A stretch of 8,564 nt of DNA from JAISDD01 sp031553935 (GCA_031553935.1 JAVBKS010000058.1:1-8564); one strand, 5' to 3'. Counted from the stretch's first letter, positions 1-5,038 are shown. Notes: generated by a model not told the origin, from the letters alone. Translations and numbers: made by a program.

Positions 1-21
1 CCCCCCCCCCCGCCTCCACCA
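1..21 (+). ncRNA. ssrA: 3' end of tmRNA (or tRNA-Ala), partial
   Basis: Only the last bases are inside the window: a C-run followed by GCCTCCACCA. The ending fits an acceptor strand CGCCTCC + A73 + CCA. It would pair with a 5' GGGGGCG and give the G3-U70 wobble that identifies alanine acceptors, both tmRNA and tRNA-Ala. A hairpin terminator follows at once and an integrase remnant lies 143 bp downstream, as expected for an RNA gene used as an integration site. The T-arm lies outside the window, so tmRNA and tRNA-Ala cannot be separated. The run of eleven Cs is longer than a normal T-stem/acceptor junction and may be an assembly edge effect. Confidence 0.45.
5..21 (+). repeat. Left attachment-site core (direct repeat copy 1)
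   Basis: CCCCCCCGCCTCCACCA, 17 bp, identical to 3434-3450. It coincides with the 3' end of the RNA gene and is the integrase-proximal attachment site of the proposed element. Confidence 0.55.
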
Positions 22-38
22 AAATTTGGAAACAACCA

Positions 39-83
39 AACCCTTGTAAGTATCGATATAATGCGGTATTGCAGGGGTTTTTT
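39..83 (+). terminator. Rho-independent terminator after the RNA gene
   Basis: AACCCTTGTAA (39-49) pairs with TTGCAGGGGTT (69-79), giving 11 pairs with two G-U wobbles and a 19-nt loop. A run of Ts (78-83) follows. It lies 18 bp after the CCA end and would end transcription of the tmRNA or tRNA. Confidence 0.65.
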
Positions 84-135
84 CATGTTTTATCGTGTGT
101 GAAAAAAAGCTACTTTTTAATAGTTTTTATCAGGT

Positions 136-157
136 TTGCGACACAGTTGCGACACAG
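136..157. repeat. Perfect 11-bp tandem repeat, likely integrase arm-type sites
   Basis: TTGCGACACAG occurs twice without spacing (136-146, 147-157), between the attachment core and the integrase stop codon (164-166). Many tyrosine integrases bind short direct repeats in this position through their N-terminal arm domain. A second 11-bp tandem pair of unrelated sequence lies at the matching place beyond the other attachment site (3551-3572). Confidence 0.55.
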
Positions 158-163
158 TAAAAA

Positions 164-552
164 TTAAAACTTCTTTGCTGCTTCGTTTAATAAGGTAGCG
201 GTTTCATCTTTTCTGCTCTTACGAATATGAGTGTAAATATTCTTTGTCATATTTATTTCAGCGTGGCCAAGTAAATCCATGGCATCTGCTTTAATCGCTC
301 TATGGTGCGATTAAAACTTGCACGATAGCCTTTGGCGGTGGAAGGTGATAGGGTTGGGAAGTGTATTTCCTTCCACCTCTCAGCAACTTATTTAAACGAA
401 GGTCCGCACTATTTTTTCTCTTGGTAAGCTATCATTTTTTGGTCAACTTCAGCATCGGTTTTACCTCTGAAGGCAACTCGTTTGCCGTTCACAAGGCGTA
501 TAGTCTCGTGCAGTCCGTCAGGTCTAACGTGATATTTAGGCTTCTTGGCCAT
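164..552 (-). pseudogene. Tyrosine recombinase (phage-type integrase), broken by stops and an internal deletion
   Basis: Reading leftward from an ATG at 552, the frame begins MAKKPKYHVRPDG and continues through an arm-binding-like segment with GKRVAFRGKT. It then meets TAG (409-411) and TAA (388-390) in the same frame. After the stops the core-binding domain is still readable (VAERWKEIHFPTLSPST, then KGYRASFNRTIERL) to about 296. Near 296-310 the frame switches directly to the end of the catalytic domain: AIKADAMDLLGHAEI, then NIYTHI with the nucleophile Tyr, ending at TAA (164-166). The central catalytic region with the first Arg, the Lys and the HxxR motif is missing. About 129 codons remain, where family members usually have 350-400. 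The start overlaps the end of the NYN gene by 17 bp, so the two were probably translationally coupled. It cannot be active as written. Confidence 0.85.
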
Positions 553-1267
553 GAGGTTCACCCGCCTTTTGTTTTTCATCTTTAGATTTAAGTTTGCCGG
601 GATCCTTTCTTGGGTTAGGTACCAGGGTTCTTAATCCATCGATGTGTTCATTCAAATCTGGTTTAATAGTTGCCCATAATGGGTCAAGAACGAAATCCAC
701 GCCTTCTCTGCGAGCGAGTTTGGCGGCGGGAACAAAGTCGCTATCACCTGAAATTAGAATTATTTTATTAGCTTGCTTTTTAAAGGTTATAGAAGCAATG
801 TCAAGTCCTATGCGCATATCCACTCCTTTTTGTCTTTGATTTAAACTAAAATCATGTTCCTGCAAATTATCGATTGTTATTTTTCCATTGCATAGTTTCT
901 TTAATTGCTTGTAGTCAATTGACCAAGAGGGGTTGGATGTATCTACACTTCCTAAACGTAAAGCAACTTTTCTTTTTGTTAATAAGGCTTCATGAAAAGC
1001 CCTTCTCCATCTAGCCTGTTCAGAATTGAATGTATCGATTACTTGTTTTGTCAGAGGATGATGGATTTTTATATCTGGGGGTGGACAATCATAAAAGAAA
1101 ATGCGGTACAAATAATCAACTGCTTCGGAGTCCTTTTTATAGGTCAAGTGAGAATAACAATATTGCCATAGTTTTGTTGCTAATTCCTGACTAGACATTT
1201 TACCAAATAAAATCCGTGCCCTTCTTATGAAAAAATCTCCATCAACTAGAATCGCAGTTTTGTTCAC
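536..1267 (-). CDS. NYN-domain (LabA/DUF88-type, PIN-like) predicted ribonuclease
   Basis: 243 residues. The start is GTG (1265-1267), because AAAGGGGGC lies 7 nt upstream and the nearest ATG is followed at once by a stop. Strand 1 with the first acidic pair is AILVDGDFF (D9, D11). KGVDMRIGLDIAS supplies D150 and D156, and IILISGDSDFVPAAKLARR supplies D175 and D177. This is the full acidic set of the NYN/PIN-like metal-dependent nuclease fold. The C-terminus (about 217-243) is charged and probably disordered. No membrane segment is present. NYN proteins are known or predicted RNases, but the substrate here is unknown. The gene overlaps the integrase start by 17 bp, which ties it to the mobile element. 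A stabilisation, defence or RNA-processing role is a guess. It has its own promoter (1393-1421) and a long leader with a hairpin repeat. Confidence 0.85.
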   Translation of the reverse strand: MNKTAILVDGDFFIRRARILFGKMSSQELATKLWQYCYSHLTYKKDSEAVDYLYRIFFYDCPPPDIKIHHPLTKQVIDTFNSEQARWRRAFHEALLTKRKVALRLGSVDTSNPSWSIDYKQLKKLCNGKITIDNLQEHDFSLNQRQKGVDMRIGLDIASITFKKQANKIILISGDSDFVPAAKLARREGVDFVLDPLWATIKPDLNEHIDGLRTLVPNPRKDPGKLKSKDEKQKAGEPHGQEA

Positions 1268-1291
1268 ATATTAGCCCCCTTTAAAGTGAAA

Positions 1292-1343
1292 TCCCCAGAG
1301 TTCGGCAATTCCTAAATACTAAGGAAAGCTTACTGTCAGGGGA
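1292..1343 (-). repeat. Hairpin repeat R1 in the NYN leader
   Basis: A segment of about 50 nt closed by CCCC (1293-1296) and GGGG (1339-1342). It shares blocks in the same order with R2 at 1529-1582: CCCCAGAG, a GGC-containing block, TCC, AGGAA, GCTT, CTG and AGGGG. It lies inside the predicted 5' untranslated leader of the NYN gene, 25 nt upstream of its start codon. It does not match any riboswitch class I know. It may be a leader regulatory RNA or a short dispersed repeat. Confidence 0.5.
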
Positions 1344-1392
1344 TATGATAGCTATTACATTTATTTAATTAAAATTGTCTCTACGTGCTATA

Positions 1393-1421
1393 ATATTAGC
1401 CCCTTAAGTTTTCTGTGTCAA
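1393..1421 (-). promoter_or_regulatory. Sigma-A promoter of the NYN gene
   Basis: On the minus strand, TTGACA (1421-1416) is separated by 17 nt from TAATAT (1398-1393). The -35 is perfect and the -10 matches the consensus at four of six positions. Predicted transcription start is near 1386, which leaves a 5' leader of about 119 nt containing the hairpin repeat at 1292-1343. A partial dyad, TGTGACATTTTGACACA (1441-1457), lies about 20 bp upstream of the -35 and could be an activator site. Confidence 0.65.
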
Positions 1422-1528
1422 CTTTTTATAGCATGCAAATTGTGACATTTTGACACATTTTAATAATTATTATGTTTATTATCGAAGTTTTCATAAATAT
1501 TCATAACTTCTGCTACTAGAGTTCAAAA

Positions 1529-1582
1529 CCCCCCAGAGCTTGGGCGAATCCAAGTTATGAGGAAGGCTTTCTGCTAGGGGGG
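1529..1582 (-). repeat. Hairpin repeat R2 downstream of the lipoprotein gene
   Basis: A 54-nt segment closed by CCCCCC (1529-1534) and GGGGGG (1577-1582), with an internal CTTGG/CCAAG hairpin. It is a diverged copy of R1. On the minus strand it begins 43 nt after the lipoprotein stop codon, and its closing G-run is followed by TTTTG, so it could serve as that gene's terminator. Confidence 0.5.
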
Positions 1583-1625
1583 TGAATGAGAAACATTGGT
1601 GTTCCGAGAAATGCAAAAATAATAA

Positions 1626-2426
1626 TTAGTTCATTTTTATTTCGAAGTTGAATTCACTGATCTCTGCATTCCAGTCATCACAAGTGCCGTCGATAACAAC
1701 CTTAAAATTGCCTTCATTTTTTATTGGAGCAAAAGATATTACCCCGTCTTGCACGGTTCCGTTGGCCATATCAGATTTAATCGTAGTTTCATTATAAGAA
1801 ATATTCGACTCTTCATATTGTGTTTGTCCTTGAACAATGTAGCTGTTAAATACATACAGACTTGCTTTGTGGCCTGTATTGTTTTCGGCCTTAATATATA
1901 CTCTTGTAGAATCATTAGCTAGCTCAATTTTTTGAAGCGTGATTTTTAGTCCCGCTTGGTTCTGTTCTTGATTCACCTCAATGGTTTTTATTGTTGGATT
2001 AAATATTTTTGCATCTGCATTCTCAACAGTTGTATTCGTTATTACCGGAAGTATTAATTCCGCGCCAAAAGCATTCGTGCTTTTATGCATTCCATAAACT
2101 GTTCCAGAAACCAACACGTAAGCACCTTCGTCGATTTTACGATCAGAATTTGTTATAAATAATACACTCTTACTTGAGTTCTTGTCTGCCCAACCTTGAT
2201 ATTGGTAGTTATTGTTTTCAGTCTTCCCAATTATATTAAATACCTTAAGTGGCAGTTTATCTACAACTCTGCCTTTAAAACTTTCTGCATTTGAAAGCAT
2301 TTGCTCTATTTCTCCCTGGGTTAGTGGGGTTGCGCTCGAATTAGTTTTCATGTCACTTTCACTGCAAGCTGACACCATAAACAGGAAAGCAAATACAACC
2401 AACACAGATCTAATTTTAGCCATCAT
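1626..2426 (-). CDS. Predicted lipoprotein with OB-like and DUF4352-like domains
   Basis: 266 residues. AGGAG (2437-2433) lies 6 nt before the first of two adjacent ATGs, so the start at 2426 is well supported. Residues 1-21 are a signal peptide with a lipobox (VSAC, Cys21), so the mature protein should be lipid-anchored outside the membrane. Residues about 45-125 (FKGRVVDKLPLKVFNI to YVLVSGTVYG) look like a small OB-type beta barrel, as in other putative extracytoplasmic lipoproteins. Residues about 145-266 (TIKTIEVNQEQNQAGLKITL onward, with KAENNTGHKASLYVFNS) resemble the DUF4352 immunoglobulin-like fold. No catalytic motif is visible, and the ligand or partner is unknown. Two Spo0A-type boxes upstream (2479-2495) suggest control by the starvation or sporulation regulator. 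R2 lies just after the stop and may terminate transcription. The domain calls are by pattern and moderately sure; the lipoprotein call is firm. Confidence 0.8.
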   Translation of the reverse strand: MMAKIRSVLVVFAFLFMVSACSESDMKTNSSATPLTQGEIEQMLSNAESFKGRVVDKLPLKVFNIIGKTENNNYQYQGWADKNSSKSVLFITNSDRKIDEGAYVLVSGTVYGMHKSTNAFGAELILPVITNTTVENADAKIFNPTIKTIEVNQEQNQAGLKITLQKIELANDSTRVYIKAENNTGHKASLYVFNSYIVQGQTQYEESNISYNETTIKSDMANGTVQDGVISFAPIKNEGNFKVVIDGTCDDWNAEISEFNFEIKMN

Positions 2427-2478
2427 CGACCACTCCTAACAATTTTTCCTTAGCTTACCAAAACTGTTAAGGGTTTTA

Positions 2479-2495
2479 TGTCGAAACTTGTCGAA
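2479..2495. promoter_or_regulatory. Tandem Spo0A-type boxes upstream of the lipoprotein gene
   Basis: TGTCGAA occurs at 2479-2485 and again at 2489-2495, 10 bp from start to start, in head-to-tail order. It matches the 0A-box consensus TGNCGAA. The boxes lie 53-69 bp upstream of the lipoprotein start codon, where they could overlap the -35 region (TTCGACA on the minus strand) of its promoter. No strong -10 is obvious; TTAACA or TAAGCT are candidates. Spo0A can act as activator or repressor, and the direction cannot be told from the sequence. Confidence 0.55.
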
Positions 2496-2531
2496 TGGCC
2501 GAATATTTTACTTATTTACCGCTAACCTGCG

Positions 2532-2680
2532 CTATCTTTTCTTTTTGCGTCTAAGTTCTACTATTACATCTACAATTCTAACTGGTAGGCTTTTAATCTC
2601 CTCAGGTTGTAGTGCCTCTTACCGTACATTGGATTCAGGTCTTCTAATTTAGGCCGTCTTCGCCGCAGACGTGTATTCAC
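2532..2680 (-). pseudogene. Frameshifted remnant of a small basic protein, unidentified
   Basis: On the minus strand, a frame from GTG (2680) reads NTRLRRRRPKLEDLNPMYGK. After a one-base shift near 2615-2622 it continues EALQPEEIKSLPVRIVDVI and ends ELRRKKKR at TAG (2532-2534). Both pieces are charged and protein-like, but neither is long. No ribosome-binding site is seen. The start codon lies in a 12-bp palindrome, CACTTTAAAGTG (2678-2689). It could be chance. No family is recognised. Confidence 0.25.
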
Positions 2681-2761
2681 TTTAAAGTGGCATCAGTACA
2701 ATTGACCATGACAACACAAAAGAATCTTTATCCAAAATGGTAGTTTTAGAGTTAAGAGCGG

Positions 2762-3022
2762 CTATTCGCACCGCTCTTGTAAAATGGTGTCAGCAACAGC
2801 ATGGGCCTCCGCTATCTCCGCAATCTGTCGCGCATGAAGCCCCGCAACCATCGAATGACCCGTAATGTGTGGAGCGGTCACAGATAACTTAAATGTGGAA
2901 GCGAGACGTGTGTTTGCCAGCATGGATGCCGTATTACCACAAACCAAAAGTGGCTTGCTGGTGAAGAAACGGTGATGGTCATCAAGGTCAAAGAAGGAGT
3001 ACACAAGCACATTTTTCTCCAC
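2762..3022 (-). CDS. Hypothetical protein, 86 residues
   Basis: An uninterrupted minus-strand frame from GTG (3020-3022) to TAG. It is oriented like the other genes of the element and more GC-rich than its surroundings. The C-terminal third (HARQIAEIAEAHAVADTIL) should form an amphipathic helix. There is no signal peptide or membrane segment, and I recognise no family. The ribosome-binding site is weak (AGAGATG about 7 nt upstream). Doubt remains because the opposite strand also has open stretches here and a plus-strand terminator follows at 3072-3106. The real gene, if any, could therefore be a degraded one on the other strand. Confidence 0.35.
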   Translation of the reverse strand: MEKNVLVYSFFDLDDHHRFFTSKPLLVCGNTASMLANTRLASTFKLSVTAPHITGHSMVAGLHARQIAEIAEAHAVADTILQERCE

Positions 3023-3071
3023 TTTGAAGCATCTCTAGAATGAAAAGGCTTTTTCATCGCAGAAAGCCTTG

Positions 3072-3106
3072 AACATTTTGGCGTTTTCCAAATGTTTGTT
3101 TTTTAT
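3072..3106 (+). terminator. Rho-independent terminator, plus strand
   Basis: AACATTTTGG (3072-3081) pairs with CCAAATGTT (3088-3096), with one bulge, and is followed by TGTTTTTTATT. A second hairpin, AAGGCTTT/AAAGCCTT (3045-3052/3063-3070), lies just before it. No convincing plus-strand gene ends here, so it may be a relic or end an unseen transcript. Confidence 0.5.
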
Positions 3107-3126
3107 TCGTCACCTCACATCAAAAA

Positions 3127-3162
3127 TTTTCGATATGATTATTGTGGTTGTCATATCGAAAA
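3127..3162. repeat. Perfect 12-bp inverted repeat
   Basis: TTTTCGATATGA (3127-3138) and TCATATCGAAAA (3151-3162) are exact reverse complements around a 12-nt spacer. No T-run follows on either strand, so a protein-binding dyad or recombination-related site is more likely than a terminator. The surrounding 3107-3296 is AT-rich and holds no gene I can support. Confidence 0.6.
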
Positions 3163-3296
3163 AAATCAATACGTTTATTTCAATCAATTATTAAATGCCA
3201 CCAAAGGCGTATAGATGATTTTGCCAGTAAGTTGTTTCGATTGATGTGTATTGAATTGTTAATTTAGCGTTATTTACTGTACTTGCATACAATAAC

Positions 3297-3318
3297 AAAC
3301 GCCGCAAGGCGTTTTTTT
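3297..3318 (+). terminator. Short GC hairpin terminator
   Basis: AAACGCC (3297-3303), GCAA loop, GGCGTTT (3308-3314), then Ts to 3318. A typical intrinsic terminator on the plus strand. On the minus strand the hairpin is followed by TGTTATTG, so it may also work weakly in that direction, downstream of the structured stretch at 3332-3430. Confidence 0.65.
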
Positions 3319-3331
3319 GTTTGTATATGGA

Positions 3332-3430
3332 AGGGAGTCGAACCCTGAGAGGGCGCGAGCGTAAAGAAAAATGTCCTGTGGACATTTTTTAGCGGAGCGT
3401 GCGAGGGGCTATGCCACGAGCGGTCAGAAT
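3332..3430 (-). other. Structured stretch with a tRNA T-arm-like motif and strong hairpin
   Basis: On the minus strand, AGGGTTCGACTCCCT (3346-3332) is a good T-stem/T-loop. Upstream of it, AAAAATGTCC and GGACATTTTT (3367-3376, 3380-3389) form a perfect 10-bp hairpin with a 3-nt loop. No matching acceptor stem, anticodon arm or CCA end can be built, so this is not an intact tRNA. It may be a relic of an RNA gene or a repeat unit at the element's distal end. Confidence 0.35.
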
Positions 3431-3433
3431 GCT

Positions 3434-3450
3434 CCCCCCCGCCTCCACCA
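3434..3450 (+). repeat. Distal attachment-site core (direct repeat copy 2)
   Basis: Exact 17-bp copy of 5-21. The sequence just before it (cggtcagaatgct) has no T-arm (no TTCGA), so this is a duplicated 3' tip and not the end of a complete tRNA or tmRNA gene. That is what the far end of an element integrated in an RNA gene should look like. It would also be the entry point of the second element proposed to begin at 3451. Confidence 0.55.
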
Positions 3451-3550
3451 TTCTAACTTTCAGTAACCTTCTCTAACATGCATTCTCCAGGAATTTCTCA
3501 CTTTTTACTCTTGGTAAACTCTGGTAATTTTTAGCCTCTTTTTGCCTCGT

Positions 3551-3572
3551 TAGTACCCTAATAGTACCCTAA
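3551..3572. repeat. Perfect 11-bp tandem repeat, second likely arm-type pair
   Basis: TAGTACCCTAA occurs twice without spacing (3551-3561, 3562-3572), and TAGTACCC recurs at 3616-3623. The pair starts 100 bp after the attachment core at 3434-3450; the left-hand pair starts 114 bp after its core. An imperfect tandem (ACTCTTGGTAA, ACTCTGGTAA; 3507-3527) lies between. This suggests the end of a second integrated element. No integrase remnant is readable to the right. Confidence 0.5.
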
Positions 3573-3639
3573 AATGGTTTCACCAAGGCCGATATATAGG
3601 CACTCTAAATTTCAGTAGTACCCAAAATGTTAAATTTAA

Positions 3640-3690
3640 TGTTATTGTCAACTTAAAACTGGTCAACTCTACCGGTTGAAAAAGGGTCCA
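3640..3690. repeat. Possible IS21-family end repeats
   Basis: GTCAACT is repeated at 3647-3653 and 3662-3668, and CCGGTTGA (3672-3679) carries the inverted TCAAC motif. Multiple short GTCAACT-type repeats are typical of IS21-family termini. No transposase is present, so at most this is a remnant. The rest of 3573-3744 shows no gene. Confidence 0.3.
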
Positions 3691-3744
3691 AGAAAAAGGT
3701 CGTAAATAGGAAAAAACTAGTAACGGATAAAGAAAATCAAGCGG

Positions 3745-4383
3745 ATGCAGGTGCCGGAAAGCCTATATATGAAGTTGAAAGAGGAAAGGGTTCTTTATTG
3801 TGACCCGGCGCAATCTGAACTGGTTACCGAATACGGCTTTGGGCCCGCTTATGATTGGCTTGCAGAGCAAATGGTTTTGCGTGTTGGGCAACCGCCTGCG
3901 GGCGTGAAGTATCCGTTTTGGGCGTGGCATACTGTGGAGTGGAAACATCGGAAACCCGATCTGCGTCGCATGGAGTTTCGCAACTATAGTGGAAATCAGG
4001 TCTGCATTGAACTTGAAGTGCCGGATAAAGACGTATTGCTTAGCAACGAGGACATGTGGCATCTTGTATTGAATGATGGCTATTATGGAGACTGTTCGAA
4101 CGAACAGGAATATGAGGCGGAAGACAAATGGTACAACAGTTTGCTTCCCGTTGAGCAATTGAGGGTAAAACAAAAATCGTGGGAGAAGAAGGTGGCTTTA
4201 TTGGAAGAATGCGACCGTCTTTTGGAATCCGAGCATTGCCATAATACGGTGGTAGCTATGATGGCAAAAGGCAAAGGCTTTTCGGTCGCGCGACGATTAG
4301 GGATAGACCACGCTGATAAAGCATTTCATGAGATTCAAAACGATTTTTACGAGCAATACGACAGGGCACCTTTTGGCTTTTGA
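3745..4383 (+). CDS. DUF3841 family protein
   Basis: 212 residues. Recognised from the order of conserved blocks: CDP near residues 19-21, AYDWLAEQM (35-43), a run of aromatic residues WAWHTVEWK (59-67) with KPDLRRMEFR (70-79), CIELEVPDKDVLLS (87-100) and WHLVLNDGYYG (105-115), followed by a KSWEK segment near 144-148. DUF3841 proteins are small, soluble and of unknown function. The family usually begins with a short strand just before this ATG, and the frame is open upstream through ATAAAGAAAATCAAGCGG (3727-3744). The original start may therefore have been the codon at 3727, now ATA. No good ribosome-binding site precedes either start. The gene is more GC-rich than its neighbours and stands alone after a mobile-element boundary, which suggests transfer. 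Family call is good; start is uncertain. Confidence 0.8.
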   Translation: MQVPESLYMKLKEERVLYCDPAQSELVTEYGFGPAYDWLAEQMVLRVGQPPAGVKYPFWAWHTVEWKHRKPDLRRMEFRNYSGNQVCIELEVPDKDVLLSNEDMWHLVLNDGYYGDCSNEQEYEAEDKWYNSLLPVEQLRVKQKSWEKKVALLEECDRLLESEHCHNTVVAMMAKGKGFSVARRLGIDHADKAFHEIQNDFYEQYDRAPFGF

Positions 4384-4410
4384 TGTAACAACACCTACGA
4401 TTGTGATTTT

Positions 4411-4419
4411 TGATATAAT
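4411..4419 (+). promoter_or_regulatory. Extended -10 promoter of the PPOX-family gene
   Basis: TGATATAAT: a perfect TATAAT (4414-4419) with the extended TG one base upstream. The -35 position has no good match, as is common for extended -10 promoters. Predicted start of transcription is near 4426, giving a leader of about 60 nt before the ATG at 4485. Confidence 0.6.
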
Positions 4420-4484
4420 AAATCCACATCGCCCCATTAAATAAAATTTATGCTTGGCGCAAATTTGGAGGGAGAAAATTTGAT

Positions 4485-4898
4485 ATGGAAGAAGTTATTA
4501 GTTTTTTGAAAGAAAATAAAATGTTTTATTTGGCTACAATAAACGGAGATAAGCCAAGAATACGACCTTTTGGATTCGTAATGGAATTTGAAGGCAAACT
4601 CTGCTTTACTACCAATAGCCTTAAGCAATGTTCAAATCAAATGAAAGCAAACTGGAATGTAGAAATATGCTCCTGTTCTCCCGATATGGATTTATCAATG
4701 GTGTGGATACGCATTACCGGTCGCGCCGTGTTTCTGGATAGCATACCTGCAAAAGAAAAGGCTTTTGAAATAATGCCGGCTCTTAAGGAAGGCTTCAAAA
4801 CAGCAGATAATCCATATTTTGAAATCTTCTATCTTGAAAACTCAATATGTGAATTTCATACACTTATAGGCGGTTTGCAAAAGACGATTAAGTTGTAA
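4485..4898 (+). CDS. Pyridoxamine 5'-phosphate oxidase-family (FMN-binding split barrel) protein
   Basis: 137 residues, the usual length of the small single-domain members. The N-terminus EEVISFLKENKMFYLATING is followed by DKPRIRPFGFVMEFEGKL and CFTTNSLKQCSNQMKANWNV, the strand and loop pattern that holds the FMN phosphate in this fold. WIRITGRAVFLDS (about 74-86) and the C-terminal FEIFYLENSICEFHT complete the barrel. These proteins are dimeric flavin or deazaflavin binders; many are reductases of unknown substrate, and some reduce nitroimidazoles. True pyridoxine oxidase is unlikely at this size. The start has a strong GGAGGGAG 10 nt upstream, and an extended -10 promoter lies at 4411-4419. 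It seems to be a single-gene unit. Confidence 0.85.
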   Translation: MEEVISFLKENKMFYLATINGDKPRIRPFGFVMEFEGKLCFTTNSLKQCSNQMKANWNVEICSCSPDMDLSMVWIRITGRAVFLDSIPAKEKAFEIMPALKEGFKTADNPYFEIFYLENSICEFHTLIGGLQKTIKL

Positions 4899-4903
4899 TG
4901 TAA

Positions 4904-5029
4904 GCTCGGATTACTAGATATTTAGAAGCATTTCACTTTAAGTCGATGGTCGACTTTGAAGAAAGCCAGGATCAGAGCCCCAGCATGAATACGGTCGATC
5001 CCGCAAAGAATTTAAAGCTATTCAAATGA
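4904..5029 (+). pseudogene. Short open C-terminal fragment before IS-like ends, unidentified
   Basis: A plus-strand frame without a start reads RYLEAFHFKSMVDFEES and ends NTVDPAKNLKLFK at TGA (5027-5029), 10 bp before the IS-like repeats at 5039. That placing fits the end of a transposase gene, but I cannot assign a family. A 7-bp dyad, AAGTCGA/TCGACTT, lies within it (about 4939-4955). It may be chance. Confidence 0.25.
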
Positions 5030-5038
5030 ATTAAACCT

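Larger units (their letters stand above)
5..3450 (-). mobile_element. Decayed integrative element in an RNA-gene 3' end
   Basis: Seen: the direct repeat at 5-21 recurs exactly at 3434-3450, and a tyrosine-integrase remnant sits beside the left copy with its 3' end facing it. All recognisable coding sequence between the copies is on the minus strand. Known: tyrosine integrases of phages and integrative elements often target the 3' end of tRNA or tmRNA genes, leave the target intact at one end and duplicate its last bases at the other. Inferred: 22-3450 is such an element. It is no longer able to move by itself because the integrase is broken. No replication, conjugation or capsid genes are visible, so it is a small island or a deletion derivative. 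Confidence 0.5.

Noticed and set aside
1441..1457. CRP/FNR-type operator upstream of the NYN promoter
   Set aside because: The half sites TGTGA and ACACA/TCACA are spaced and matched imperfectly. It is mentioned only as a possible activator site.
1292..1582. CRISPR array or known riboswitch
   Set aside because: There are only two diverged copies with unequal spacing and no spacers. The conserved cores of the common riboswitch classes (TPP, c-di-GMP, purine, glycine, THF, fluoride, preQ1) are absent.
3332..3346. A complete tRNA gene on the minus strand
   Set aside because: Only the T-arm fits. No acceptor stem partner, anticodon arm or CCA is found.
3191..3385. 64-codon minus-strand open frame
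   Set aside because: It runs through the hairpin, the T-arm-like motif and the terminator, and its translation has no protein-like pattern.
3763..4173. 136-codon minus-strand open frame
   Set aside because: It lies antisense to the DUF3841 gene, which is recognised by conserved blocks; this is a shadow.
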